Source: JARRPM01 sp963765545 (lineage in GTDB: Bacteria > Pseudomonadota > Gammaproteobacteria > Pseudomonadales > Halieaceae). Taken from it: 64,000 bases of DNA. Numbering within the stretch: position 1 is the first letter of the stretch; each line of letters opens with the position of its first letter. The position numbers and the translations under genes are program-made. Positions 36,432-46,203 of this stretch are shown here, piece after piece. Under the pieces are notes generated by a model that did no database searches, was not told the origin of the DNA, and saw only the letters and a program-made list of their open reading frames with translations. The stretch is taken from the NCBI GenBank assembly GCA_963765545.1, contig CAVXWW010000009.1:1-64000 (forward strand), given 5' to 3'.

Positions 36432-38873
36432 ATGTACTTCAACTATATCAAACTGGCCATCCGCAATATGGCGAAGAACCGGCTTTACGCAGTCATCAAT
36501 ATCATTGGCCTGGCGATTGGTCTCACCGTATTTCTGATGAGCTCTATCCTGGCGACTTATGAGCGAAATCACGACAGTATGTTCGCCAAACGGGATCGTA
36601 TTTTCACTGTCGGAAGTGTGTTTGCACCCGATGCGGATATTATGGTGCTGGAGACCGACAGTGTTTACACGGCACTCACGCCCCTGATTCGCAACGACCT
36701 TGATGAGGTCGAGTCCATGGCCAGGACAGTGCGCTGGGAATACCTTGTCTCGGTGGGCGCTGATGGGGACAGTTACTACCAGGCGATCAAGTTTGCCGAT
36801 CCCGAACTGCTGAAGATTTTTGATTTTGACTATGTGTACGGTGACGCGAGCGGCCTGGCGGACCCAAGCGGCATTATTCTCAGCGAGTCTGTGGCCAAGA
36901 AGTTCTTTGGCACAACAAATGCTATCGGAAAGCTCGTCACGCTGGATCACAAACACGACCTGCATGTGACAGCGGTGATTGCCGATATACCGGCAGACAG
37001 CCACTTTTCCTCGGGCATGATGGATGACGACCAGCCCCTGATCCTGGCCCCGCTGTCAGTATTGGAGAAGATCGATGACCGGGATCTGACCAATAACTGG
37101 AACCGACTCTCAATGGGTGATCTCACCTATATGCTGTTGCCGGAAAGTAGGGACAGGTACTGGCTGGAGGAGCAGGTCAACGCGATATACCAACGCAATG
37201 CCCCCAGTGACCAGCTGGAGTTCATACCCACCCTGCGCGTTCGTCCCCTGGTCGAGGTGAACACCATGGTCTGGGACGCAATCGGTTTCCCGGTGTTGGA
37301 CACCATCCGGCTGCTGGGCCTTCTTGTGCTGGTGATAGCCTGCGTCAATTACACCAACCTTGCGACCGCACAGAGCCTGGGGCGTGCCCGGGAAGTGGGC
37401 TTGAGAAAGACGTTCGGGGCGACCCGGAATCAGTTGCTGGTCCAGTTCATGCTGGAGAGTCTCACCACGGTAGTGCTTGCCATGCTGCTGGCTATCGCCT
37501 GCATGGAACTACTCATCCCGGCTTTCAATGGGTGGACCGACAAGGCTGTTCGCCTTGACTATATCGCTGTAGCGCCCTTTCTATTGCAGACCATCCTCCT
37601 GGTCACCCTGGTCGCAGGTGCTTATCCCGCCTATCTGATAACCCGGGCGAGTCCCATCGAGAACCTTAGAAACAGCATGCTCAAGGGCAATGGCGGCAAC
37701 CTGTTTCGCAGCGCGATGATAGGTGTCCAGTTTGCGATATCCATTTTCATGCTGGCCAGCGTCATGGTCATGTACTTTCAGAACAAGCTGGTGGCGGAGT
37801 CCAGCGAAATATTTCCCAAATCGAATGTGGTGGTATTGGACCGGGTGGGGGTGGAGGAGATCCGCTTGCGTCACGATATACTGCAACGCGAACTGCTGGC
37901 GTTGCCCGGTGTTGAGAATGTCGGTTTTTCCAGCCAGGTACCCTATGAGCAAAGCACCAGTGGCGCGGAGGTAGCGATAAACAAGGGTGATAAATCCAGC
38001 TCGATAATGATGACCACGGTCAGTATCGATAGCGGTTTCCTGGAGACCTATGATATCCCGTTGCTGCGCGGCCGCGAACTTTCCAAGGATATCGCCAACG
38101 ATCTTATGACTGAGGATTCAACCCAGGTCAATGTGCTGGTTAACCAGCTTGCCATCAGCAGCCTCGGTTTCGCCAATGAAGAAGAGGCCATGGGCCAGAG
38201 TTATTTCAGTATCCCGGGCGAGCAAAGTGAGCGTGAGAGTGTGCAGTTCACAATTGTCGGTGTGCTGCCGGACCGGAATTTCCTGGGCCTGTACAACAGT
38301 ACGAAACCCAGGGCGTTCTATATCGAACAGGCTGATTTGCGCATCGCTTCGATAAGGGTGCGGGGTGAAAACCTGACCAGTACACTCAAGGAAATCGAGA
38401 GTGTCTGGGATAACATCAATCCGGACTATCCCATACAGCTGCGCTTCCTGGATGAGGTTTTTCAGGATGTCTTCTCTATCTTTACCATTCTGAACAAGGT
38501 GCTGGCCTGGTTTGCCTTGATCGCCTTGTCCCTGGCACTGATCGGCCTGTTTGGACTGGCGGCGTTCATGGCCCAGCGGCGCACCAGGGAGATCGGTATT
38601 CGCAAGATTCTCGGTGCCCGGGTGCACCAGATAGTGCGGCTGCTGATCTGGCAGTTCTCGATACCGGTGCTGTGGTCTCTGTTGATTGCCATGCCTGCTG
38701 CCTGGTTCGCCTCGGGGTTCTACTTGAATACATTCTCGGAGCGTATCGACATGTTGCCGATGATCATCGCCCTGGCGAGCGGATTGGGTTTGTTCCTGGC
38801 CTGGTGCATAGTCGCTGGCCACGCGATAAAGATTGCCACTGCCAATCCGATTAACTCGCTACGCTATGAATGA
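36432..38873 (+). CDS. MacB/FtsX-type ABC permease
   Basis: An 813-residue permease. It has an N-terminal helix (about 17-40), a large periplasmic domain, helices near 290-430, a second periplasmic domain and three terminal helices, the double FtsX layout of long MacB-like permeases. The motifs GRAREVGLRKTFGA and RRTREIGIRKILGA mark the two FtsX cytoplasmic loops. MacB transporters extrude peptides, macrolides or lipoproteins by a tripartite pump. Here the substrate is unknown; control by a sigma-54 two-component system suggests an inducible envelope response. Confidence 0.93.
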   Translation: MYFNYIKLAIRNMAKNRLYAVINIIGLAIGLTVFLMSSILATYERNHDSMFAKRDRIFTVGSVFAPDADIMVLETDSVYTALTPLIRNDLDEVESMARTVRWEYLVSVGADGDSYYQAIKFADPELLKIFDFDYVYGDASGLADPSGIILSESVAKKFFGTTNAIGKLVTLDHKHDLHVTAVIADIPADSHFSSGMMDDDQPLILAPLSVLEKIDDRDLTNNWNRLSMGDLTYMLLPESRDRYWLEEQVNAIYQRNAPSDQLEFIPTLRVRPLVEVNTMVWDAIGFPVLDTIRLLGLLVLVIACVNYTNLATAQSLGRAREVGLRKTFGATRNQLLVQFMLESLTTVVLAMLLAIACMELLIPAFNGWTDKAVRLDYIAVAPFLLQTILLVTLVAGAYPAYLITRASPIENLRNSMLKGNGGNLFRSAMIGVQFAISIFMLASVMVMYFQNKLVAESSEIFPKSNVVVLDRVGVEEIRLRHDILQRELLALPGVENVGFSSQVPYEQSTSGAEVAINKGDKSSSIMMTTVSIDSGFLETYDIPLLRGRELSKDIANDLMTEDSTQVNVLVNQLAISSLGFANEEEAMGQSYFSIPGEQSERESVQFTIVGVLPDRNFLGLYNSTKPRAFYIEQADLRIASIRVRGENLTSTLKEIESVWDNINPDYPIQLRFLDEVFQDVFSIFTILNKVLAWFALIALSLALIGLFGLAAFMAQRRTREIGIRKILGARVHQIVRLLIWQFSIPVLWSLLIAMPAAWFASGFYLNTFSERIDMLPMIIALASGLGLFLAWCIVAGHAIKIATANPINSLRYE

Positions 38874-38955
38874 ATGGTAGCGGACGATAGGCGCGCTATG
38901 GCGCGTTCCCGATGCAGCTGCTACTTTTGATGGGTTGATAAAACGAGGTGGAATC

Positions 38956-39561
38956 GTGGCCAATAGTGAAGAAATAGCCGATCTGGAGATGGAAATCTAC
39001 GAGCTGACCATGAAGCTCAACACGCTGCGTTCGGCGGAATCCGGGCGTGAGGTAAAGAACTACCGTTTTATGACGCAGGCAGGCGAGACGTCTTTGCTGG
39101 AACTGTTTGGTGCCAGTGATACGCTGCTAGTCATTCACAATATGGGGCAGGGGTGCCGCTATTGCACCCTGTGGGGGGATGGCTTCAACGGCTTCCTCCC
39201 CCACCTGGAGTCCGCCATGTCAGTGGTGCTGGTTTCAAAAGATGAGCCGGAACTGCAGCGACAGTTTGCCAACAGCAGGGGCTGGCGTTTTCGGCTGGCG
39301 TCACATGGCGGAGGCGAATACATGACCGAGCAGTCAGTGCAGGAAGGTGCCGGCAATATGCCGGGTGCTGTTGTCTATTCCCGCGACGGTACCACGGTGC
39401 GACGCAAGAATGCTGTGATATTCGGACCTGGAGATCGCTTTTGCTCGGCCTGGAACCTGCTCGCGCTGGCCGGTCTGGACGAGGAAAAGTGGACGCCGCA
39501 GTTTGCCTACTGGCGGCGCCCGGCTCAAATGGACGACGGCGGGGCAAACCTGCCTGATTGA
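38956..39561 (+). CDS. DUF899 thioredoxin-like protein
   Basis: A 201-residue protein of the DUF899 family (peroxiredoxin/thioredoxin-like fold). The motif GCRYCTLWGDGFNG near residue 65 has the CxxC pair and the following WxDGFNG typical of the family. GTG 38956 has a GAGGTGG ribosome site and is preferred to an upstream TTG. Function of DUF899 proteins is not settled; thiol-based reduction is plausible. Confidence 0.88.
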   Translation: MANSEEIADLEMEIYELTMKLNTLRSAESGREVKNYRFMTQAGETSLLELFGASDTLLVIHNMGQGCRYCTLWGDGFNGFLPHLESAMSVVLVSKDEPELQRQFANSRGWRFRLASHGGGEYMTEQSVQEGAGNMPGAVVYSRDGTTVRRKNAVIFGPGDRFCSAWNLLALAGLDEEKWTPQFAYWRRPAQMDDGGANLPD

Positions 39562-39620
39562 AGTTGCGCCCCCGATGAGCTCAAATAGCGGCTGCCCCCT
39601 CATGCTGGATGTAAGCCCCG

Positions 39621-41033
39621 GTGCAAATCGTATTACACATAGGCACGGACAAAACCGGTAGCACCTCTATTCAGAATAACGTCTTCGCGAATCGCGAGTG
39701 GTTGTCTGGCCACTCTATCTATCTACCCACTAGCGGGACAGGCCGGGGCAAGGGCCATGAAGGTTTGCTGGGGGACCTTGACGCCCACAAACTGGAGAAG
39801 CTTGTCGCTGAACTGCGCCTGGCCAGTGAGCGGGGGTATCAGCGGGCACTGCTGTCCTGGGAAGGTATGGGGTCATACCGTTTCAGCCGGCAGCAGGTTC
39901 CCAAGTTGGCGCGCGCCCTGGGCGACTTCGAAATCCGCATCATCGTGTATTTGCGAGAGCAGGCCGACATTATCCAGTCCGGCCAGCTGCAACTGGTAAA
40001 ACAAGATTTGAGCAAGCTGGATATCGGCGCCATCGAGCAACCACGCGGTCCGGTTGAAAGAATTCGCGCGTGGGTGGCGCTCAGAAATCGCAACCGGAAT
40101 TATCATCGCTTACTCCGTCGCTGGCAAAGGGGCTTTCCAAGGGCAATATTTTCACTGAGGATTTTTGAGCGATCGCAGTTGTACCGTGGAGATGCGGTCG
40201 AGGATTTCCTGTCCCAGCTCGGGGTGGTCAGGGATGAGAGCTTTGTTGATGCAAGGAAAGACTACAACCCGAGCCTGGATGTCGAAGGCGCCCTGGTACT
40301 GGAATCGCTGCGGAAAGGGCACGGCGGTAGCGCTGACCCGAAGATACTGCTGGATGTTACTCAATCGGTTGTCAGCCAGGAGGGGACTTCTACAAAGTAT
40401 TTCCTGAGTGAGAAGACCGTCGTTTCAATAAGGAAGTATTTTCATCACTCGAACCTCAAACTCGCCAGCAAATTCATGCCCGGTGGTGCCTACCCGTTCG
40501 CTGTCCACAGCCCGTGCTGGCGCAGTGATAGCATGGCGCTAATTGAGTCGCGCGCTCTGGCATTGCTGGCCAAAGTGGAAGCACTCAGGCGGGTGCCAAC
40601 CCTGATGGGTGAGGCGACAGGAGAGGCTATCGGATCAAAGGTGGACCTGTATTCCGGCTGGGGTCGAGCTGCGAGCTGGGGCGTCTGGAGTACCGACAGG
40701 GAGTCGAGAATTCGGTTTCGGCTGTATCGTCACCGACTGATTCAGGAAGTGGGTTGCGTGCGGCTGCGCATTGAGGGTCGCTATTACGGCAACAATGCAA
40801 AGACCCGGGTCGAGGTCAACGGCGTGGATTTTGGGGCGCTGGCGCTGAGACCCGGTGGTGGCAATATTGAGTTACCGGTAGACGCATTGCAGGACAATGA
40901 GATCCTGGAGGTTGTTTTGCGGCACGAACAACCGGTGAGTCCCGCCGCCCTGGAGGGAAAGAGCGACAAGCGCACACTGGCTTTTGGTATCGAAAGGCTC
41001 GCCTGCAGCCTGGTCAGGCTGCATGATTCGTAG
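39621..41033 (+). CDS. Sulfotransferase-like protein with C-terminal beta domain
   Basis: A 470-residue protein. Residues 1-220 fit the P-loop sulfotransferase fold: HIGTDKTGSTSIQ (the PAPS 5'-phosphate motif) at about 5-17 and IIVYLREQADIIQSGQLQ (the 3'-phosphate region) at about 110-128. Residues about 340-470 form a separate beta-rich domain (VRLRIEGRYYGNNAKTRVEVNG) that looks carbohydrate-binding. The GTG start has only a weak ribosome site. It may sulfate or recognise surface glycans (inference). No adjacent glycan genes. Confidence 0.75.
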   Translation: MQIVLHIGTDKTGSTSIQNNVFANREWLSGHSIYLPTSGTGRGKGHEGLLGDLDAHKLEKLVAELRLASERGYQRALLSWEGMGSYRFSRQQVPKLARALGDFEIRIIVYLREQADIIQSGQLQLVKQDLSKLDIGAIEQPRGPVERIRAWVALRNRNRNYHRLLRRWQRGFPRAIFSLRIFERSQLYRGDAVEDFLSQLGVVRDESFVDARKDYNPSLDVEGALVLESLRKGHGGSADPKILLDVTQSVVSQEGTSTKYFLSEKTVVSIRKYFHHSNLKLASKFMPGGAYPFAVHSPCWRSDSMALIESRALALLAKVEALRRVPTLMGEATGEAIGSKVDLYSGWGRAASWGVWSTDRESRIRFRLYRHRLIQEVGCVRLRIEGRYYGNNAKTRVEVNGVDFGALALRPGGGNIELPVDALQDNEILEVVLRHEQPVSPAALEGKSDKRTLAFGIERLACSLVRLHDS

Positions 41034-41083
41034 TTGAGACTGAGGAGTGGCCCGGGTACCAGTTAATGCACCCGGGTGCCAGG

Positions 41084-43606
41084 TCAGAACCTGTAGGTGA
41101 CATCCACACCGCTGATGCGACCGGCGGAATCGTGGATGAAGGAGCCGCCAAATTCGGGAGCTGGAATCACCTCTTCCAGGTAGTCCTCATCCGTCAGGTT
41201 CTGGCTCCAGGCGATAATGGACCAGTGCTCGCCCGAAATCCCTGCCCGCAGATTCAGTTTCCAGTAGGCATCGCGCTTGGTTTTGGAGTATTCACTGGGG
41301 CCGAAACCAAAACCCGGTACCTGGTAGACCTCTGACAGGTCAGTGAAGTAGTTGATGGTTGTTTCTTCCTGCACGCTGTGGAACCAGGTGTCGCCCACGT
41401 ATTCAAAATCCAGGCGGGTCATCCACTCCAGGTTACCCATCACGGGCATACTGAAATCAAGGCTCAATGCACCCGAGCCTTCCGGAGCGTAGGGCAGGTC
41501 ATTGCCCTCGGTATAGGGCCGGTTATCATTCTGTTTGATCTCGCTGCTGATCGCGCCATACCCGCCACTGAATGTCAGGTAGCTATTGATCGCCCAGGCA
41601 AAGTCGATTTCAGCGCCGTAGATTTCTACCTTGTCTATATTGTTGACTACCCTGAGCAGGCCGAATGGCCCCGCAAAGAAATTGAAGAACTGGTAGTCAT
41701 CGATTTCGGTGTAGAACGTGGCCGCATTCACTCGCAGGCGATTGTCCATCCACTGGCTTTTCAGGCCGAGCTCGTAGGTATCGGTAGTCTCCTTGTCGTA
41801 GTCGTCACGAATGTCCTGGGGCGCTGTCGGGTAGCTGCCAAAGGCGCCGTTGATCGTGGCTTCACTGCCAATACTGTTGAAACCGCCAGAGCGAAAACCC
41901 ACCCCATAGGAGGCGTAGGCATTGATGTTGTCGGTGAACTCGTGGGTGTAACTTATCTTGGGCTGCCATTCGCTGAATGTTTCGTCCCGGTTGGGGATGG
42001 TGTCTGCGTTGTTATAGGCCGGGTTGATGGGGGCTCGCCCGAACTGCCCGAAGATCTGCGCATTCAGGACATCTGGGACCTTGTTGTTAACGGAGCGGTC
42101 TTCCTCGTCATAACGCAGTGCCAGTGCGAGCTCGCCTTTTTCGCCCACATCCAGTTCGATTTGCCCGAATGCGGCATACACTTCTGTTTCGAACTTGTCC
42201 CAGAACAGCAGGTCGGTGGGGTTGGGGCCGTTGGGCGGGATATAGATGGTTCGCCGGAAGCCCTGTCCCAGGTCGGCGCCATAACCGACTGCTACTTTGC
42301 GTTCGATATCGGCATAGTAAAGGCCCGCCAGCCAACGCAGACTGCCGTCCTCGTTTGAGGTGAGTCGCGCCTCGATGCTGGTACTCTCCTGATCGCGCTG
42401 CTGGTACTGGTAGCCGTCACAGGTGGTGGGCGAATAGGGCGGAAGCAAACCGTTGAGCCCACCGGTTTCAGGAATATAGGCGCCGGGAGGCAAGCCGTCC
42501 TGTACAGCGTAAAAGGGGCTCTGCAGCAGGGAAGCGTCGAAACTGTTGTAAGTGTCGGTACATGCTGTTTGCGATGCCTCCGCCCCCAGGGAGTAGCCAC
42601 CAAACGCCGCGCTGGTGCCGTCCGAAATCAGGTGTTCCTTGAGATCATCATAGGCTGCGGTCACGGTGAGGGTTGCGAAGTCCATCTCATAGTCCGTCTT
42701 GATGGAGAAAAAATTGGTGTCCTGCTCGTTTTCGCCCGGTACGTTGAATATGTATTCGAAATTGTGATCGTTGACGTCACCATACAGATCCGGGTTACCG
42801 AGGAAGTCCGCTGCGCCGGGCAAGGCAAATACCGCGTTGAAATTGATTGCTCCACCTTTGACTTCACGGTAACTGCCTATCATATCGACGGTCAGGCGGT
42901 CGCTGGGTTCCCAGATCACCCGACCGCGCACGGCGGTTTCCTCCCAGTAGTTGACCTTGTCGTTTTCGCCAGTGAATTTGTTCTTGAACTGGCCATCAGA
43001 CTCGCCGTAAAACATGGTCAGGCGGCCGTATAACTGGTCGGCGATCAGCGGTCCACTGACCATCGCCTGGCCCTTCCTGAGGTCATCATCCCCCAGGGTG
43101 CCCTTCACCGCAGCTTCAAACTCGTCGGTAGGCCGCTTGGTATTCACGATGATTGCGCCGGCAACCGCGTTGCGACCGTAGATCGCTCCCTGGGGCCCTT
43201 TGAGCACCTCGATCTGCTCCACGTCGAACAGCTCGCCATTGAATCCATTAGGGTTGGTGATCAGCACACCATCCACCACGTAGGCAAATGTGGATTCCGC
43301 ATCGCGAGTTGAGTACTGTCCTCGAATCGTTACCTGTGTGTCTCCGGCATTGGCGGTGTCTACCATGGACACGTTAGGGGTCAGAGAGACGAAATCCTGG
43401 GGGCGGTTAATGCCTGCACTCTCGATGTCATTGGCGGTAAACGCGGTGACCGCGATAGGCACATCCTGCAGGTCTTCCGAGCGCCTGCGGGCGACCACGA
43501 CAATCTCTTCAAGGGCCGCTTCCTGGGCCACTGCAAATCGGGGAATGACGACGGCGGTGCTGAGAATCGTTAACTGGATCGCGTGGCAGAGTATTTTTTT
43601 ATTCAT
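41084..43606 (-). CDS. TonB-dependent outer-membrane receptor
   Basis: An 840-residue receptor. A signal peptide (about residues 1-27) precedes EEIVVVARRRSEDLQDVPIAVTAF, the TonB box and plug start. Plug signatures GRNAVAGAIIVNTKRPT and IEVLKGPQGAIYGR follow. A 22-strand barrel ends with SGVDVTYRF, the terminal aromatic usual for barrel insertion. The substrate could be a siderophore, cobalamin or an organic nutrient; no transporter genes are adjacent. Confidence 0.95.
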   Translation of the reverse strand: MNKKILCHAIQLTILSTAVVIPRFAVAQEAALEEIVVVARRRSEDLQDVPIAVTAFTANDIESAGINRPQDFVSLTPNVSMVDTANAGDTQVTIRGQYSTRDAESTFAYVVDGVLITNPNGFNGELFDVEQIEVLKGPQGAIYGRNAVAGAIIVNTKRPTDEFEAAVKGTLGDDDLRKGQAMVSGPLIADQLYGRLTMFYGESDGQFKNKFTGENDKVNYWEETAVRGRVIWEPSDRLTVDMIGSYREVKGGAINFNAVFALPGAADFLGNPDLYGDVNDHNFEYIFNVPGENEQDTNFFSIKTDYEMDFATLTVTAAYDDLKEHLISDGTSAAFGGYSLGAEASQTACTDTYNSFDASLLQSPFYAVQDGLPPGAYIPETGGLNGLLPPYSPTTCDGYQYQQRDQESTSIEARLTSNEDGSLRWLAGLYYADIERKVAVGYGADLGQGFRRTIYIPPNGPNPTDLLFWDKFETEVYAAFGQIELDVGEKGELALALRYDEEDRSVNNKVPDVLNAQIFGQFGRAPINPAYNNADTIPNRDETFSEWQPKISYTHEFTDNINAYASYGVGFRSGGFNSIGSEATINGAFGSYPTAPQDIRDDYDKETTDTYELGLKSQWMDNRLRVNAATFYTEIDDYQFFNFFAGPFGLLRVVNNIDKVEIYGAEIDFAWAINSYLTFSGGYGAISSEIKQNDNRPYTEGNDLPYAPEGSGALSLDFSMPVMGNLEWMTRLDFEYVGDTWFHSVQEETTINYFTDLSEVYQVPGFGFGPSEYSKTKRDAYWKLNLRAGISGEHWSIIAWSQNLTDEDYLEEVIPAPEFGGSFIHDSAGRISGVDVTYRF

Positions 43607-43854
43607 AGGTTCGTCCCTTTGAAATGGAGCGCATCGATCGGGTTACGCCAGGTTTCAGTGATCGTATCATTGCAGAACCGGCCTCACGCAGTGTAAGTCC
43701 ATCTGGAGCCCACCGCCAGAGTTCTATCCAAATAGGGTCATTGCTGCCATTTAGCGTAATATTGGCGCAGGCCGGTGATTGCTGGCTGAGGCCGCGAGCC
43801 CGACCCGGCAGCGGCGTGGGGCGAGAGCCAATAATGTTTGCTGGAGTACTCCTT

Positions 43855-44604
43855 ATGAAACGATCTATCGCAGGATTGTGCCTTGTGTCCCTGCTTGTGC
43901 TTGCCACCGGCGTTGTCGCCGACCCGGTATCCGATGCCATTGGCAAGCCAGGCCGTATTGCGGCAGACCTGGACAGGGATGCACGCAGCCGCCCGGACGT
44001 CACCCTGCCACTATTGCAGTTACAACCGGGTGACCGTGTGGCGGATATATGGGCCGGGGGTGGTTACTACAGCGAACTCCTGGCCAGTATCGTAGGAGAG
44101 GATGGGGAGGTTTTGCTGGTCAACAACCTCGCCTATAGCCAGTTTGCCGGCAAGGCGCTGGCTGAACGCATGGATGGCCGTGATATCGGCAGTGTTACTG
44201 TGCATACCCGTGAGGCCGAGGACCTGGAGCTGGGACAGGGCGACCTCGACGCCGCGGTGATCATCATGTCCTACCACGACCTGTACCATGTGGATGAAGC
44301 CAATGGCTGGCGACCGATAGACGCGGACAACTTCCTGCAGCAGATCCATCAGGCGCTGAAGCCCGGCGGCCGGTTTTTGGTGGTGGATCATTATGCTGCC
44401 CCCGGCAGCGGTAAGGCCTCTGCCCAGGAATTGCACCGCATTGAACGGGCTTACGCCGTGGAGGATATCAGTGACCACGGCTTCAAGCTGGTGGCGGAAT
44501 CCGATGATCTGCGCAACACGGACGATGACTACAGCATAATGGTGTTCGATCCGCGGGTGCGGGGTAAGACTGATCGGTTCGTGTTGGTGTTTGAAAAATT
44601 GTGA
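43855..44604 (+). CDS. Exported class I SAM methyltransferase-like protein (COG4798 type)
   Basis: A 249-residue protein with a signal peptide (residues 1-22, ending GVVA). The rest is a SAM methyltransferase fold: PGDRVADIWAGGGYYSELLA (motif I, with WAGGGYY for the usual DxGxGxG), EDLELGQGDLDAAVIIMSYHD and KPGGRFLVVDHYA. ATG 43855 has GGAG upstream; the frame is open further but without support. A methyltransferase outside the cytoplasm is odd, because SAM should be absent there, but this family regularly has signal peptides. It may have another role. Confidence 0.83.
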   Translation: MKRSIAGLCLVSLLVLATGVVADPVSDAIGKPGRIAADLDRDARSRPDVTLPLLQLQPGDRVADIWAGGGYYSELLASIVGEDGEVLLVNNLAYSQFAGKALAERMDGRDIGSVTVHTREAEDLELGQGDLDAAVIIMSYHDLYHVDEANGWRPIDADNFLQQIHQALKPGGRFLVVDHYAAPGSGKASAQELHRIERAYAVEDISDHGFKLVAESDDLRNTDDDYSIMVFDPRVRGKTDRFVLVFEKL

Positions 44605-44844
44605 GCTCAGTACCCGGGAGGCTGGATAATTGCAGCCAGCATGGGCTGGTTGATGGCGAGTATAGGAGCAAGTGGCGACGGCTGGAAGCGCTGGCGTAAT
44701 CATGGCTGACCCTGCGGCCAGCCGGGGCGATGAGTTCAGCGATGTGTATGGGGCTGGGTGCTGTCAGTTTTCAGGTAGACCAGTAGAGCGGGGGTCGGCC
44801 GGGTACAATGACTTCCTGGCCGATCCCGCTTACACAAGAGATAG

Positions 44845-45204
44845 CTACTGCCCTGACTGGGCGACAGTGGCGAGCTGGCTGGCGTTTACCTGGCCCATGG
44901 CTGCTGCCAGTGCCTCGTTGTAGCACTTGCGATTGCGGACAGCCATCGACAGGCTACCCGCCTCTCGCAGCCCGGTGGGCCCGCACACTTCCTTTGCCGC
45001 ATGACGTATTTTGCCATACAGATTTTCGCGCCCGACTTCACTGAACACTTCTGCCGGTGCATACGCGATACTGATGGAATGCACGCCGGTGCCTAAGTCA
45101 GCGCTGCTTGCTTCAGATATTTCTTCTGCTGCAACCTGAGTCGCAAAGGCAGTGGCCAGACTGAATGCTGCTATGGTGAAAATATTGGATGAAAAAGTTT
45201 TCAT
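44845..45204 (-). CDS. UrcA family exported protein
   Basis: A 119-residue protein with a signal peptide ending in VAA. YGKIRHAAKEVCG and a second conserved Cys (NRKCYNEAL) are UrcA family marks; these may form a disulfide. GGGAGAATTC is the ribosome site. UrcA proteins are common in marine and soil proteobacteria and have no known function. Confidence 0.88.
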   Translation of the reverse strand: MKTFSSNIFTIAAFSLATAFATQVAAEEISEASSADLGTGVHSISIAYAPAEVFSEVGRENLYGKIRHAAKEVCGPTGLREAGSLSMAVRNRKCYNEALAAAMGQVNASQLATVAQSGQ

Positions 45205-45402
45205 GATGAATTCTCCCTACCTTATCTGGACGGCTTTTTGCCGGATTCCGGCCTGGTTCGCAGTGTTGCGTTCCGGCCTTGAGGTATAAGTTAGGGCTTA
45301 ACAGGCTGTGCGGAAATGGCGTTGCGATCAGTTGCAGGCTTTTGTCGATGAAGCGTGTAAATCTGTGGATGAACCGTTTGCCTGAATAATGCAGCGAACG
45401 GG

Positions 45403-46203
45403 TTACGCGCCAAGAAGGGACTTGATCCGGTCCCGGTAACTGCGGCTGACCTTGAGGCGGGCGCCGCCTTCAAGGGTGAGAATATACTCGCCATTGAGGT
45501 GGGAGGCTGCGCTGACGATGTTATTGCTGTTGACGATGCTGGAGCGATGAACCCGAATAAAGGTGTCCGGGTTGAGGCTGGATTCAAGGTGTTTCATCGT
45601 AGTGCGCATTATATGGGTTTTGCCACCGGCATGAACGCACATGTAGTCACCCGCCGCGTCAATCCACTGTATATCTTCAATCCGGATGAACTGGAACTCA
45701 CTACCGTCCTTGATGGTGAGCCGCTCCGGCCAGCGCGCCGAGGGCGAATCGCTGACGACCAGGTCCCTGGCGGCAGTGCGCTCATCCCTGCCGGTTACCA
45801 GGGCCATCAGGTTCTCCTTGCTGCCCTGAGAATGGCTGGCATGACGTTCCACTGCCCGTGCGACCGCTTCGGCCAGGCGCTCTTCATCGATTGGTTTAAG
45901 GATGTAATCAACAGCGTGTACCCTGAACGCATCAATCGCGTACTGATCAAACGCTGTCACAAAAATAATCAGGGGCATGGCATCGGACTGTAGTTCGCAG
46001 ACCAGGTCAAAGCCGTCCATACCCGGCATCTGAATATCGAGAAAAACCAGGTCTGGCGACTGCGTACCTATCTGCTCCAGCGCTTCAGCGCCATTGGCGC
46101 ATTCCGCGATGACATCGATCTGCTCCAGATCCGCCAGTCGCAATGCCAGCCCGCGCCGGGCGAGTTTTTCATCGTCTACGATAATGGCCCTTAAGGGATT
46201 CAT
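45403..46203 (-). CDS. LytTR-type response regulator
   Basis: A 266-residue regulator. The receiver has D56 (VFLDIQMPGMDG) and the K of ILKPIDEERL. The C-terminal LytTR DNA-binding domain includes RIEDIQWIDAAGDYMCVHAGG and FIRVHRSSIVNSN. Its start overlaps the end of the kinase gene by 4 bases, so the pair is a translationally coupled two-component system. Targets are not evident. Confidence 0.95.
   Translation of the reverse strand: MNPLRAIIVDDEKLARRGLALRLADLEQIDVIAECANGAEALEQIGTQSPDLVFLDIQMPGMDGFDLVCELQSDAMPLIIFVTAFDQYAIDAFRVHAVDYILKPIDEERLAEAVARAVERHASHSQGSKENLMALVTGRDERTAARDLVVSDSPSARWPERLTIKDGSEFQFIRIEDIQWIDAAGDYMCVHAGGKTHIMRTTMKHLESSLNPDTFIRVHRSSIVNSNNIVSAASHLNGEYILTLEGGARLKVSRSYRDRIKSLLGA

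Noticed and set aside
41040..41083. Repeated CCCGGGT segments after the sulfotransferase-like gene
   Set aside because: Short direct repeat that does not form a convincing terminator hairpin with T-tract.
43624..43854. Upstream extension of the methyltransferase frame
   Set aside because: Adds 77 residues before a clear signal peptide with a GGAG site; not conserved-looking.
45240..45285. Direct repeat TTCCGGCCT near the UrcA promoter
   Set aside because: Nine bases twice is too short to claim as an operator without other copies.
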